Positions 38,543 to 47,343 of a stretch of 64,000 nt of DNA are shown here, in pieces. This DNA is from Methanothermobacter tenebrarum (lineage in GTDB: Archaea; Methanobacteriota; Methanobacteria; Methanobacteriales; DSM-23052), in assembly GCF_003264935.1 (NCBI RefSeq), contig NZ_QLOE01000006.1, positions 40,820-104,819 of the forward strand, read 5' to 3'. The notes beneath the pieces are model-generated. The model saw only the letters and a list, made by a program, of their open reading frames with translations, did no database searches and was not told the DNA's origin. How positions within the stretch are numbered: position 1 is the stretch's first letter; each line of letters opens with the position of its first letter. A program made the position numbers and the translations under genes.

Positions 38543-39562
38543 TTATTTCACCTTCTCGGATGTTACTTTTATGAACACATCCTCTAAGCTTGGATCTTTT
38601 GTTGAAATGGACTTTATAATCCCGTCATTGTCTAGTATGGTTCTTATAACAGTATTAACACCATTTTCTGATCTTTCATCTATTTTTATCGTTATACGAT
38701 TGCGATGATGCTTCTTAATTTTCATGACTATTGGCAGTTTCTCTATTTCCTCAATAATTTCATCTGTGAGGTTAACTATGAATACGCTTATTTCTCTACC
38801 TTCTCTTTCAACAATTTCGTCCTTTTCACTTTCTTCTTTTATCTTTTTTAATATTTTGGCCACTTTTGATTCCTTTTCTTTGATCACGGCATCTTTGAGT
38901 GCTTGGGGAGTGTCAAAAGCTGCTAGTACGCCTTGGTTTATTATGCCTACGTGGTCGCATAGTAGTTCTACTTCGTACATGTCGTGTGAGCAGAGTATTA
39001 TAGTGTGTCCTTCGTCGTTTAATTCGCTTATAAGATCCCATAGTACTCTTTTGGTTGTTGGGTCTAATCCAATGGTTGGCTCATCCAAGAATAGGATTTC
39101 TGGTTGGTGTATTAGGCTGGCTACGAGGGAGACTTTTTGTTGTTGTCCTCCTGATAAGTGTCTTACGAGTTTATTTTCTGCGTATTTTATGTCGACCATT
39201 TCCATGAGTTCATTGATTCTTTCTTCTTTCAGTTCCGGTGGCATCCCATAAAAATCGGCGCATAATTCTATGTTTTCTCTTACTGTAAGATCCTTGTACA
39301 AGCTTACAAGTTGTGGTACCATTCCTATTTTCTGTCTTACATTGTCTGGTTCTTTTATTATGTCATATCCTGCGACTTTGGCCGTGCCACTTGTGGGTGG
39401 TATGAGACATGTGAGCATTTTTATCGTGGTTGTCTTACCGGCTCCGTTAGGGCCTAAGAATCCGAATATTGTCTTGTTTTTTATTTTCATGTTTAGGCTG
39501 TCGACTGCGGTGAAGTCTCCATACTTTTTAGTTAGATCGAATGTTTCTATGGCATATTTCAT
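38543..39562 (-). CDS. ABC transporter ATP-binding protein
   Basis: 339 residues. Walker A is FLGPNGAGKTTTIKML, the signature LSGGQQQKVSLVASL, Walker B EILFLDEPTIGLDPTT and the switch histidine is in ILCSHDMYE. A C-terminal regulatory extension (about 230-339, VERE...TIKIDERSENGV) matches the DrrA/NatA-type exporters. It pairs with the permease immediately downstream and lies four bases after the PadR regulator gene. Confidence 0.95.
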   Translation of the reverse strand: MKYAIETFDLTKKYGDFTAVDSLNMKIKNKTIFGFLGPNGAGKTTTIKMLTCLIPPTSGTAKVAGYDIIKEPDNVRQKIGMVPQLVSLYKDLTVRENIELCADFYGMPPELKEERINELMEMVDIKYAENKLVRHLSGGQQQKVSLVASLIHQPEILFLDEPTIGLDPTTKRVLWDLISELNDEGHTIILCSHDMYEVELLCDHVGIINQGVLAAFDTPQALKDAVIKEKESKVAKILKKIKEESEKDEIVEREGREISVFIVNLTDEIIEEIEKLPIVMKIKKHHRNRITIKIDERSENGVNTVIRTILDNDGIIKSISTKDPSLEDVFIKVTSEKVK

Positions 39563-39566
39563 TTTT

Positions 39567-39944
39567 TCACCTTCTCTTTTGGGGTATGTCTTCCCAGAAC
39601 TCTTCCCAAGTCCTCATAATGTGATTTCTAAGTATATGTTTGATTTTTTTGACTGTTTCTTCACCTTGGGGTGTTATCTTGTAATATTTAATCCTTCTTC
39701 CACCTTTTAACTCCCATTCTCCTTTTATAAGTCCTCTTTCTTCGAGATCGTGAAGTATTGGATAGATTATACTCGGACCCGGCGGTTTTATCTTATGGGA
39801 CATGCCCTTTATCGAATAGAATTTGTGGAGTTTTTTCATTATCTCGTATCCGTGGGTTCTTTCCTTATTTATTAAGAGTAAGATCATCGTCTTACCGAAT
39901 CCTCGCATGAAACTTTTTATTATGTGATTGTTGTGATCTTTCAT
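39567..39944 (-). CDS. PadR family transcriptional regulator
   Basis: 125 residues. The PadR winged helix is visible: RGFGKTMILLLINKERTHGYEIMKKLH, then PPGPSIIYPILHDLEERGLIKGEWE and the wing GGRRIKYYKITPQGEETV. It is the first gene of the operon with the ABC ATPase, permease and beta-propeller, and probably represses it in response to the exported compound. A palindrome overlaps the promoter 33 bases upstream, consistent with autoregulation. Confidence 0.92.
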   Translation of the reverse strand: MKDHNNHIIKSFMRGFGKTMILLLINKERTHGYEIMKKLHKFYSIKGMSHKIKPPGPSIIYPILHDLEERGLIKGEWELKGGRRIKYYKITPQGEETVKKIKHILRNHIMRTWEEFWEDIPQKRR

Positions 39945-39976
39945 GGTGGCCCCACACTCATTATATAAGTTTTGTG

Positions 39977-39997
39977 ATATATCAAATTTTGATATAT
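39977..39997. promoter_or_regulatory. Palindromic operator between padR and the divergent TIM-barrel gene
   Basis: ATATATCAAA (39977-39986) is mirrored by TTTGATATAT (39988-39997) around a single base. The arms contain TATA-like sequence for both directions. Outside it, ATATAAGTTTT occurs twice as a direct repeat (39963-39973 and 39997-40007). It is a likely PadR binding site. Confidence 0.65.
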
Positions 39998-40045
39998 ATA
40001 AGTTTTATCCATCACAAAAGGAAAAAATAAAAAGAGGGATCTAGC

Positions 40046-40801
40046 ATGAAACTCGGCTTTTCTACACTGGCATTATTCATGAAATCACTTGAAGAAATGT
40101 TAAAAATAGCATCAAAAGACGGTTTCCAACTCATTGAAATACTCTGCGAAGGCCCATATTGGCCCAGAAGATTACTAGAAAATAAGTCATTCATAGAATC
40201 TCTAGAATCCTATGACGTTGAATTATTCCTACATGCACCCACAATTGACCTTAACCCTGCCAGCATAAACCAAGGTATCAGAGAGGAAACCAAAAAACAG
40301 ACAATGGAAACAATAGAATTAGCCTATAATATTGGTGCAACCACCATAACAACACACCCAGGACTCATACATAGAAAAGAAGAGAGAATAAGGAACATGG
40401 CGCTTGAATTCGCGAAAGAAACGCTAAAGGATTGCTCCATTTATGCAGAAGATCTTGGAGTTAAACTTTCCATCGAAAACATGCCAGGCCGCTATTCCTA
40501 CCTTTGCAACAATCCACGTGAACATGAAGAATTCATCAAAGCTTGTGAGTGCTCTGCTACGGTGGACATAGGACATGCCAATACAACTGGAGACCTTGAA
40601 AATTTCTTCAAAATTGAAAATATAGCATATTATCATATAAACGATAATAATGGTAAAAAGGATGAACATTTGCCAGTTGGTGAAGGCAACCTTAACCTAA
40701 AACTACTCAAAAACGTGAAAAAGGGTATAATAGAACTCAACAATTACGAGAATGTCCTGAAAAGCAAATCAAGGATAAAAAAGTTAATAGAAAAATTATA
40801 A
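40046..40801 (+). CDS. Sugar phosphate isomerase/epimerase-like TIM barrel protein
   Basis: 251 residues of the AP endonuclease 2/xylose isomerase-like superfamily. Candidate metal ligands occur in the usual order: THPGLIH, LSIENMPG, TVDIGHANTTGD, and YYHINDNNGKKDEHLPVGEGNL. It could be a sugar isomerase or an endonuclease IV relative; the short length and HINDNNGKKDEH segment favour an isomerase/epimerase. GAGGGATC precedes the ATG. It diverges from padR, sharing the palindromic operator region, so it may belong to the same regulon. Confidence 0.78.
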   Translation: MKLGFSTLALFMKSLEEMLKIASKDGFQLIEILCEGPYWPRRLLENKSFIESLESYDVELFLHAPTIDLNPASINQGIREETKKQTMETIELAYNIGATTITTHPGLIHRKEERIRNMALEFAKETLKDCSIYAEDLGVKLSIENMPGRYSYLCNNPREHEEFIKACECSATVDIGHANTTGDLENFFKIENIAYYHINDNNGKKDEHLPVGEGNLNLKLLKNVKKGIIELNNYENVLKSKSRIKKLIEKL

Positions 40802-40815
40802 GACTATCCTACCCA

Positions 40816-41610
40816 TCAAAATTTTATGTCTAAAATTTCTCTTATATTATATATGATGATATCAGCAGCTTTTAAAAGCTTCTCATGAACATTATTACTC
40901 TGTTGTAAAGTTAGAACCCCAATATCCGCTTCTTTAAGTGCTAAGATGTCGTTAAGGCCATCCCCAACCATCATGACCTTGTCATACTTTTTCTTAAGCC
41001 TTCTTATGACAAGAGCTTTCCCTTTTGCATCTACTGTAGCAAAAACATTTGAAGTTGGTATATTGATTGTGATTGCAAGCTTCTCCAAAGCCCCTTTCCT
41101 GTCACCAGAAGCAACATAAATATCCATATCCCTCTTTTTAAGCTCTGATATGACATCTAAGACTTCTGGGAATAATCTACCACCAGCTGTTATGGTAAAT
41201 TCAACCATTCTTTTTTCTATGTTGAGTATGAACCCTGAACCGCTACATATCTCAATATCATATCCTCTATCTAAAACAGCTCTTATGGTATCCTGTATAT
41301 CTTTGACTTTACTATTGTCATCCTTTAATATATCTAGGATTTCATCCTTGCTTATATCAATATTGGAGTAGCTTATACCCAAATCTATATTATTTCGTGT
41401 TATGAAATCATATATGGTCTGGTTTGGCCTGGCATTAATTATACAAGCTGCAGGGTCTGTCTGGAGGACTACAAGAGCCCTGTTCTTTTTATACTCGACC
41501 AGATCTAGTGAACTGATAAAATCACAGATTTTACCTGTTTTAATCCTTTTGATCGCCCTATACCTTTCAGTGAGAGTCCCTGAATTATCAAATACAATAG
41601 CTTTTTTCAT
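40816..41610 (-). CDS. Soluble HAD phosphatase resembling a P-type ATPase domain
   Basis: 264 residues. Motif I is FDNSGTLT (P-type ATPases have DKTGTLT), followed by a small cap-like segment, then VASGDRKGALEKLA and VMMVGDGLNDILALKEADIGV, which closely match the P-domain hinge. No membrane helix or transport domain exists. It resembles the soluble M. jannaschii protein MJ0968, reported to hydrolyse ATP with autophosphorylation. The start is ATG 41610; a TTG directly upstream is also in frame. The physiological substrate is unknown. Confidence 0.82.
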   Translation of the reverse strand: MKKAIVFDNSGTLTERYRAIKRIKTGKICDFISSLDLVEYKKNRALVVLQTDPAACIINARPNQTIYDFITRNNIDLGISYSNIDISKDEILDILKDDNSKVKDIQDTIRAVLDRGYDIEICSGSGFILNIEKRMVEFTITAGGRLFPEVLDVISELKKRDMDIYVASGDRKGALEKLAITINIPTSNVFATVDAKGKALVIRRLKKKYDKVMMVGDGLNDILALKEADIGVLTLQQSNNVHEKLLKAADIIIYNIREILDIKF

Positions 41611-41643
41611 CAAACTTATTTCTCGTTTTTTATAAAAAAAACA

Positions 41644-42273
41644 TTATGCTATTAAGCGGGTTATTGAAGATGTAAGAATAAAATATAATCCAACTACAAT
41701 GAGAAAAACACCACAAGCCGATATTATAAACCTGTAACTACTCTTTAATATCGGTTTACCCCTAGCAGAAAAGAATGATACAATACCATACCATGCAAAA
41801 TCCGAAGACCAATGTCCAATGAGAAAAGCTGCCAATCCAGTCAATTTCGCCAATTCCATACCCTTAAGCATCAATGCAGCGCCTATCGTACCCCACCATA
41901 TAAAAAAATACGGATTTGAAACACTAGTCACAAGACCTTTAGATACCAAGCCAAAATCCTTAAATCCATCAGATTCCATCCCAGAGCTCGTATCCCGTAT
42001 CATATTCAAACCCAAGAATATCATAACAGCCCCACCGATCAAACCCACCCAAGCAGAAGCCAAAGAAGAAGTTATCAACCAACCCAAACCCTCTAGTATA
42101 AGTAGAATGAGCAAAACTTCCCCTATAACATGGCCTAATACTAATAAAGGGCCCGCCTTAGACCCTTTTTTAAGGGAATCAGAAATCGTCACCGTTAAAA
42201 GAGGCCCTGGAGCCATGGCACCTGAAAGTCCGATCATAAAGGAGGTCGCGACGAAAAGTAGAACCTCTATCAT
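41644..42273 (-). CDS. LysE/RhtB family amino acid exporter
   Basis: 209 residues with six hydrophobic helices. GLSGAMAPGPLLTVTISDSLKKGSKAGPLLVLGHVIGEV at the N-terminus and SNPYFFIWWGTIGAALM near residue 120 are characteristic of LysE-type exporters. The exported substrate is unknown. GTGATC lies just before ATG 42273. The 51-residue gene upstream ends nine bases before it, so the two are probably cotranscribed. Confidence 0.88.
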   Translation of the reverse strand: MIEVLLFVATSFMIGLSGAMAPGPLLTVTISDSLKKGSKAGPLLVLGHVIGEVLLILLILEGLGWLITSSLASAWVGLIGGAVMIFLGLNMIRDTSSGMESDGFKDFGLVSKGLVTSVSNPYFFIWWGTIGAALMLKGMELAKLTGLAAFLIGHWSSDFAWYGIVSFFSARGKPILKSSYRFIISACGVFLIVVGLYFILTSSITRLIA

Positions 42274-42282
42274 CCGATCACA

Positions 42283-42438
42283 CTAGGCGCACTCATTAAG
42301 TATTCTCATGATCTGAGTCAAGTGGTAATCTATCCTCTCCATGTCCTCCTTTTTAAGCGTCCTTGTCCTGCTGAGAATCTTCATCCTCTCACAAACATGA
42401 TCCATACGAATTAAAAGACTACTAATATAAGATTCCAT
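42283..42438 (-). CDS. Small helical protein upstream of the LysE exporter
   Basis: 51 residues from ATG 42438, chosen because GGGGATG lies six bases upstream; an in-frame start 30 bases earlier would contain it. The sequence MESYISSLLIRMDHVCERMKIL, followed by KKEDMERIDYHLTQIMRILNECA, suggests two amphipathic helices, possibly a coiled-coil hairpin. Two cysteines are present. No family recognised. The close spacing to the exporter gene suggests an operon. Confidence 0.65.
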   Translation of the reverse strand: MESYISSLLIRMDHVCERMKILSRTRTLKKEDMERIDYHLTQIMRILNECA

Positions 42439-42718
42439 TAAAAACATCCCCTTCCAGCATATCATCAATTATTATATTCTGATATACTTTATTTTTTTCG
42501 GCTAAAAGACCCCACCTATAAAAGGAATGAAAACCGGGAAAACTCAAATACTTCTCTTTGAGAATGTTCCCAACATAAAAAAGAGTTCAAAATTGAATTA
42601 GAAAATAACCCAAACGCTCATGGACCTTGTATAAATACTGGAGCCACTAAACAACAGAAATTTAAAAGGTAAACCCCCCGACTCAAAAATATTGAGAATC
42701 CACCTTGTACAAGGCATT
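42439..42718. other. 280-bp non-coding region
   Basis: It contains the promoter of the 51-residue/LysE operon (AATATAATAATT on the minus strand around 42465-42480) and the 3' flank of the ornithine cyclodeaminase-like gene. A perfect palindrome CCTTGTACAAGG at 42703-42714 lies five bases beyond that gene's stop, and ACCTTGTA occurs again near 42626. No reading frame seen. Confidence 0.45.
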
Positions 42719-43705
42719 TCATTCCATGAAGCTTATTTCAACTCCCCTTTCCTTCTTTGAAGCTCTCTCATATATTAGCGCTGCTGTTGCCATATCCTGT
42801 ATCGATAGACCTGTTGAATCAAATATTGTTATCTCATCGCCTTTGATCCTCCCTGGGATTTCACCTATTATAACCTGGCCTAGAGTACCTTCTATATCAT
42901 CCTTTGATAGTAGACCCTCTTTGAGGGGTACATTTATCTCACCACTATGGGAAGCTTGTTCCCATGAATCCACGAAAACCCGCCCCCTTATAAGGATCTC
43001 AGGATCCAATTCCTGTTTGCCAGGGGCGTCGGCCCCGATTGCGCATATATGCACTCCTGGAGGCGTCCACTCAGATTTTATAATGGGTTTGGTTGAAGGG
43101 GTTGCCGTGACTATAATATCCTTGTCCTTAACAGCTTCCTCGGCAGTCCTTGCAGGTATAACATCTATACCATACTTTTTAGATGTTTTCTTTGCGAATT
43201 CTTCCCTGGACGATGGCGTGCGACAGTATACGCTAACCTCCTCAATATCCAATACGCTTTTAATGGCCATAAGCTGGGTGTATGCTTGCCTACCAGCTCC
43301 TATTATCCCAAGTTTTTTCGAGTCTGGTCTTGCAAGATATTTTACTGATATTCCACCAGCGGCTCCGGTTCTCATATCCGTAACCCAAGTACCGTCCATT
43401 ATCGTAAGTGGAAAACCATCCGCTGGGTCAACTAATTCTATAATGGCCATTACAGTAGGTAGTGAATATTCCTTGGGATTTTTTGGATGGGAGTTAACAC
43501 ATTTCACCCCGGCCACTCCAGGAACTTCTAGGTAGGATGGCATAATCCTAAGATCGCCCATTTTAAAGAATAGATAACTTTTTGGAGGCATTTGGACCCT
43601 ACTAAGAGCATACTCCTTGAATGCTTCTTCAACAACTAATAGGATATCATCCATGTCTACAAGATCCTTGATGTCACTCTTTTTTAATAGTAGAGTTTTT
43701 TTCAT
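42719..43705 (-). CDS. Ornithine cyclodeaminase / alanine dehydrogenase family protein
   Basis: 328 residues of the mu-crystallin superfamily. MPPKSYLFFKMGDLRIMPSYLE, GVKCVNSHPKNP and the Rossmann motif LGIIGAGRQAYTQLMAI are diagnostic, followed by VYCRTPSSREEFA and TATPSTKPII. It uses NAD(H). In archaea members act as alanine dehydrogenase or ornithine cyclodeaminase; the sequence alone does not decide. GGTGAG precedes the ATG. It diverges from gatA with 76 bases between the starts. Confidence 0.88.
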   Translation of the reverse strand: MKKTLLLKKSDIKDLVDMDDILLVVEEAFKEYALSRVQMPPKSYLFFKMGDLRIMPSYLEVPGVAGVKCVNSHPKNPKEYSLPTVMAIIELVDPADGFPLTIMDGTWVTDMRTGAAGGISVKYLARPDSKKLGIIGAGRQAYTQLMAIKSVLDIEEVSVYCRTPSSREEFAKKTSKKYGIDVIPARTAEEAVKDKDIIVTATPSTKPIIKSEWTPPGVHICAIGADAPGKQELDPEILIRGRVFVDSWEQASHSGEINVPLKEGLLSKDDIEGTLGQVIIGEIPGRIKGDEITIFDSTGLSIQDMATAALIYERASKKERGVEISFME

Positions 43706-43781
43706 CTGCTCACCATAACCAGCATATGTGGATAAAATCTTATATGTGTATAATTTATCACTTTAATAAAGGGTGTTATCA

Positions 43782-45161
43782 ATGGATATCGCTAGTAAAG
43801 TTGAATCAATCAAAGACCATGAACTAACAGCAGAAGAAAATGTTAAAAATTTCCTAGAGGTCATAGAAGAAAAAAATCCTAGGATAAACGCTTTCATAGA
43901 AGTAAACAAGGAGTATGCTATTAAGAAGGCGGCTGAGATCGATTCAAGAGTATCAAAGGGTGAAAAACTTGGTAGATTGGCCGGGTTAGTGATTGGTGTG
44001 AAAAGCAACATTAATGTTAAAGATTTCATGGTCTCGGCAGCTTCTAAGACCCTTGAAAATTACCGTGGAAGTTATGATGCCACCGTCATAGAAAGGATAA
44101 AAAGAGAAGATGGTATAATAATCGGGATGACCAACATGGACGAATTTGCAGCTGGAAGCTCCACTGAAACATCTTATTTTGGAGTGACAGACAATCCTGC
44201 AGCAGAAGGCAGGATACCTGGGGGTTCAAGTGGGGGTAGCGCAGCTGCAGTAGCGGCTCAAATGTGCGACTTAACCTTAGGATCAGACACTGGAGGATCT
44301 ATAAGAAATCCCGCATCACACTGCGGCGTTTACGGATTCAAACCAACTTACGGTCTCGTATCCCGACAGGGCCTCCTTGACCTTGCCATGAGCTTCGACC
44401 AAATAGGACCATTAGCAAATGACCTATATGGTATAGGCTTGTTACTTGATGTTATAAATGGCTACGACCCCAAGGATCCTACAACAATAGAATCCAATGG
44501 GACATCTTTCACCAGATTATTTGATGAAGAGAGATCAGATTTAACATTTGGGGTTGTGAAAGAATTCCATGAGGTTACAGACGATCCAATAGTTGATATA
44601 GTAGAAGATACCATCAACTCGATTAAAGAAGAAGGCTATAACGTGGTTGAACTCCCATTTAAGTATATTGACCTTTGCCTGCCAACCTATTATCTTATAA
44701 ATTATGTGGAGTTTTTTTCTGCAACGAGAAAATACGATGGGAGGAAATATGGTTATAAAATCGAGGATGTCTGCGGAGAAGAAGTTCTAAGGAGGATACA
44801 AATCGGATCATATATAAGCCGGAAAGAATTCTCTGGTAAATATTATAGGCGAGCCCTCCAAGCACGCTCCCTTATAAGAAAAGAAATAGAAAAAGTTCTC
44901 AAAAATGTGGATGTCATAATAGGGCCTACAGTCCCTAAACTACCGCACAAGATTGGAACATCCATCACACCAATGGAAATGTACTCCTATGACATTTTAA
45001 CCGTTATAGCGAACTTGGCGGGTATACCAGCTGCTAGCATGAAAATAGGTAAAGTTAAGGGGATCCCTGTAGGTTTACAATTACAGGCCAAACCATTAGA
45101 AGATTGGAAAATCATGAAGGCCATGATAGAAATAGAATCGATACTTAAAGGACGAGGATGA
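43782..45161 (+). CDS. gatA: Glu-tRNA(Gln)/Asp-tRNA(Asn) amidotransferase subunit A
   Basis: 459 residues of the amidase signature family. The catalytic Ser-cisSer-Lys triad is visible: Lys in VIGVKSNINVKDF, the serines in IPGGSSGGSAAAVAAQMCDLTLGSDTGGSIRNPASHCG. GatA releases ammonia from glutamine for the GatB subunit in tRNA-dependent amidation, probably Asp-tRNA(Asn) in archaea that use GatDE for glutamine. The start is ATG 43782 with GGGTG upstream; a GTG nine bases before is in that site. Its stop overlaps the start of the CobQ-like gene by four bases (ATGA). Confidence 0.95.
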   Translation: MDIASKVESIKDHELTAEENVKNFLEVIEEKNPRINAFIEVNKEYAIKKAAEIDSRVSKGEKLGRLAGLVIGVKSNINVKDFMVSAASKTLENYRGSYDATVIERIKREDGIIIGMTNMDEFAAGSSTETSYFGVTDNPAAEGRIPGGSSGGSAAAVAAQMCDLTLGSDTGGSIRNPASHCGVYGFKPTYGLVSRQGLLDLAMSFDQIGPLANDLYGIGLLLDVINGYDPKDPTTIESNGTSFTRLFDEERSDLTFGVVKEFHEVTDDPIVDIVEDTINSIKEEGYNVVELPFKYIDLCLPTYYLINYVEFFSATRKYDGRKYGYKIEDVCGEEVLRRIQIGSYISRKEFSGKYYRRALQARSLIRKEIEKVLKNVDVIIGPTVPKLPHKIGTSITPMEMYSYDILTVIANLAGIPAASMKIGKVKGIPVGLQLQAKPLEDWKIMKAMIEIESILKGRG

Positions 45162-46654
45162 TGAGGATAGGACTAGCATATTTGAAAGGCTCAGTACCAG
45201 CATTTGAAGATTTCGGCAACCTACCCACCGACATCGTCAAAGAAAATGGCCTAGTCAAAGGCGAACCAGCCCACAAGGTACTGGATGGTCTGATAATTCC
45301 TGGAGGCAGCATAATAGAATCTGGTTCGATAAGTTCCGATTTTGCCCGTGAAGTCAAAAAAATCTCAAAAGACGGTTTCATAATAGGTATATGCTCAGGA
45401 TTCCAAGTACTTGGAGAAAAAACTAATATAGGTCGAAGATCCCCCTATCCTATCAAGAGGGAGGGTTTAGGCCTTCTAAATGTTAATTTTGAGCCTATGA
45501 TAAATAATGATAGGGTTGAAGCTTCTGTTGTTGGCGAATCATTCATGACAAAGGGGCTTGTCGGAACTAACATAATAGGATTTCATTGCCACACCTATGG
45601 GGCGATAAAAGGAGATGCAAAGCCCATATTCTACTCAAAAATAAAAAGGAGCGATTATAAGGATAACCCCCAGGAGATCCTCTCAGGGGTTTGTAACGAT
45701 GAAGGGAATATAGTAGGTACTCTAATCCATGGTTGCCTTGATTACAACCCAAGACTAGTTGAAAACATCCTAAAATTTTTAGATGCAAATGAGACAGATA
45801 AAAAAAAGATACTAAAACTTAACAGTCTACTCATCAAAAAGATAAAATCTGAATTGGCCATTGACACGAATATCAAAGTCCCAGATAAGAAAAGAGAGCC
45901 TGGCTGTCCCCTTATGATAATGATAGCAAGTACAGGGTCTGGTTCAGGTAAAACATTTATAACCACGGGTATTGCGGGGGCGCTCCGCAAAAGAGGATTC
46001 AAAGTCGGGGTATTAAAGGTCGGACCTGATGTAAGGGATATAGTACCTGCACTTTACCTTATAAAAGAGAAAATGGAAGAATATTCCTCTATAAGAATAG
46101 CCAAACTTGGCTGGATGCCGCTTGAACATGTTCTAAAGAAATTAAAGGATTCAACCTATGATATTGTTATTATAGAGGGTGTTATGAGTAGCGTAACAGG
46201 TATGCTAAATGAGAAGACTCCATACTCATCTGCCGAGATAGCATTCGCCGCCGACATACCAGTAATATTAGTTTCCAATTGTAGTAAAGGTGGTATAGAA
46301 TCAGCAGCACTTGATATAGTGGCACATGGAAAATTAATGAAAAAACTAGGAATTGAAATAGGGGGAGTTATCCTCAACAGAGTTTACGATGATAGGATAT
46401 TTCTGAAAGCCTCAGATTTCATAAAACACACGTTAGACTGTGATTTCATATATAAGCTCCCAAAAGTCGATATTAGTGAGAGAGGGGGAACCCCAGAAAT
46501 AGAAATCAAACTCGAAGATTTTTCTCTCACAGCCCTAAAAACAATCGAAGAAAATATCAACCTTTCAAAGATATGCTCAGTAGCTCGTAAACCTTCATTT
46601 AGAGGGTATATTCCAATAAAAGTTTTGGAGGGGAAATTTAAACACAGTTTATAA
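45158..46654 (+). CDS. CobQ-like protein with swapped domains: glutaminase then P-loop ATPase
   Basis: 498 residues. The N-terminal half is a class I glutamine amidotransferase: LDGLIIPGGSIIESG, catalytic Cys in IIGICSGFQVLGE, and a possible His/Glu region at IHGCLDYNPRLVE. From about residue 245 comes a BioD/CobQ-type ATPase: MIMIASTGSGSGKTFITTGIAGALRKRGFKVGVLKVGPDVRDI and IIEGVMSSVTGM. In CobQ/CbiP and CbiA the ATPase comes first, so the order here is reversed. The substrate is unknown, perhaps a cofactor carboxylate. It overlaps gatA by ATGA and its stop overlaps the convergent ribB by six bases. Confidence 0.85.
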   Translation: MMRIGLAYLKGSVPAFEDFGNLPTDIVKENGLVKGEPAHKVLDGLIIPGGSIIESGSISSDFAREVKKISKDGFIIGICSGFQVLGEKTNIGRRSPYPIKREGLGLLNVNFEPMINNDRVEASVVGESFMTKGLVGTNIIGFHCHTYGAIKGDAKPIFYSKIKRSDYKDNPQEILSGVCNDEGNIVGTLIHGCLDYNPRLVENILKFLDANETDKKKILKLNSLLIKKIKSELAIDTNIKVPDKKREPGCPLMIMIASTGSGSGKTFITTGIAGALRKRGFKVGVLKVGPDVRDIVPALYLIKEKMEEYSSIRIAKLGWMPLEHVLKKLKDSTYDIVIIEGVMSSVTGMLNEKTPYSSAEIAFAADIPVILVSNCSKGGIESAALDIVAHGKLMKKLGIEIGGVILNRVYDDRIFLKASDFIKHTLDCDFIYKLPKVDISERGGTPEIEIKLEDFSLTALKTIEENINLSKICSVARKPSFRGYIPIKVLEGKFKHSL

Positions 46655-47338
46655 TTCCCCCATTGAAGCTATCATCTCTTCATATGCTTTAATAACTTGT
46701 GAACCATCTAGGAAGATTAGATCATGTTCCTCGGCATACAACTGAGCATCCCTAGTACTTAATGAATTACCACTTTTGTTATCCATCATTTCACAACAGA
46801 CAGCAACCTTCGTCAACCCAGCCATCTCCATTAGGGCTATGCTCATTTCAGTATGCCCTTTTCTGTTGATAACATGACCTGGGGCGGCTCTTAACAATGT
46901 CACATGACCTGGGGACCTGAAAAATTCTCCAAATCTTTCATGCTGACCATTTTTACATAATAGTGCGAGTTCCCGTATTGTCAACGCCCTGTCGTTATCT
47001 GTTATCCCTGTAAATGTTTTTCTGTGGTTTATTGTAATGGAAAATGCTGATTTTTCATCATAGGGTATGTCATGGGGTGATAATCTTTTAAGCACTTTAT
47101 ATTTTTTGCTTGCAACCTGCATTATATCAGTCATGAATGGTATCCCAAGTTTTTCCGCGTTTTCTGCTGATACGGGGGCGCATATTAGGCCTCCTGCATC
47201 GTTTCTGAGTATTTTTATATGTTCGGGTGTTACGAACTCCGCAGCTAATATCATATCTGTTTCTCTTTCCCTGTTTGCAGCGTCAAAAACTAGTACTATT
47301 TCACCTTTCCTTAGTGACCTTAGTGCCTCTTCGATCAT
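46649..47338 (-). CDS. ribB: 3,4-Dihydroxy-2-butanone 4-phosphate synthase
   Basis: 229 residues. It converts ribulose 5-phosphate to dihydroxybutanone phosphate and formate for riboflavin synthesis. FDAANRERETDMILAAEFVTPE carries the acidic metal site, and RSPGHVTLLRAAPGHVINRKGHTEMSIALMEMAGL the conserved His/Thr and substrate residues. The start chosen is ATG 47338 with GTGAT four bases upstream; a GTG at 47347 overlapping the ribK stop is the alternative. It is the last gene of the sepS-endonuclease V-ribK-ribB operon. Confidence 0.95.
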   Translation of the reverse strand: MIEEALRSLRKGEIVLVFDAANRERETDMILAAEFVTPEHIKILRNDAGGLICAPVSAENAEKLGIPFMTDIMQVASKKYKVLKRLSPHDIPYDEKSAFSITINHRKTFTGITDNDRALTIRELALLCKNGQHERFGEFFRSPGHVTLLRAAPGHVINRKGHTEMSIALMEMAGLTKVAVCCEMMDNKSGNSLSTRDAQLYAEEHDLIFLDGSQVIKAYEEMIASMGEL

Positions 47339-47343
47339 TGTAA

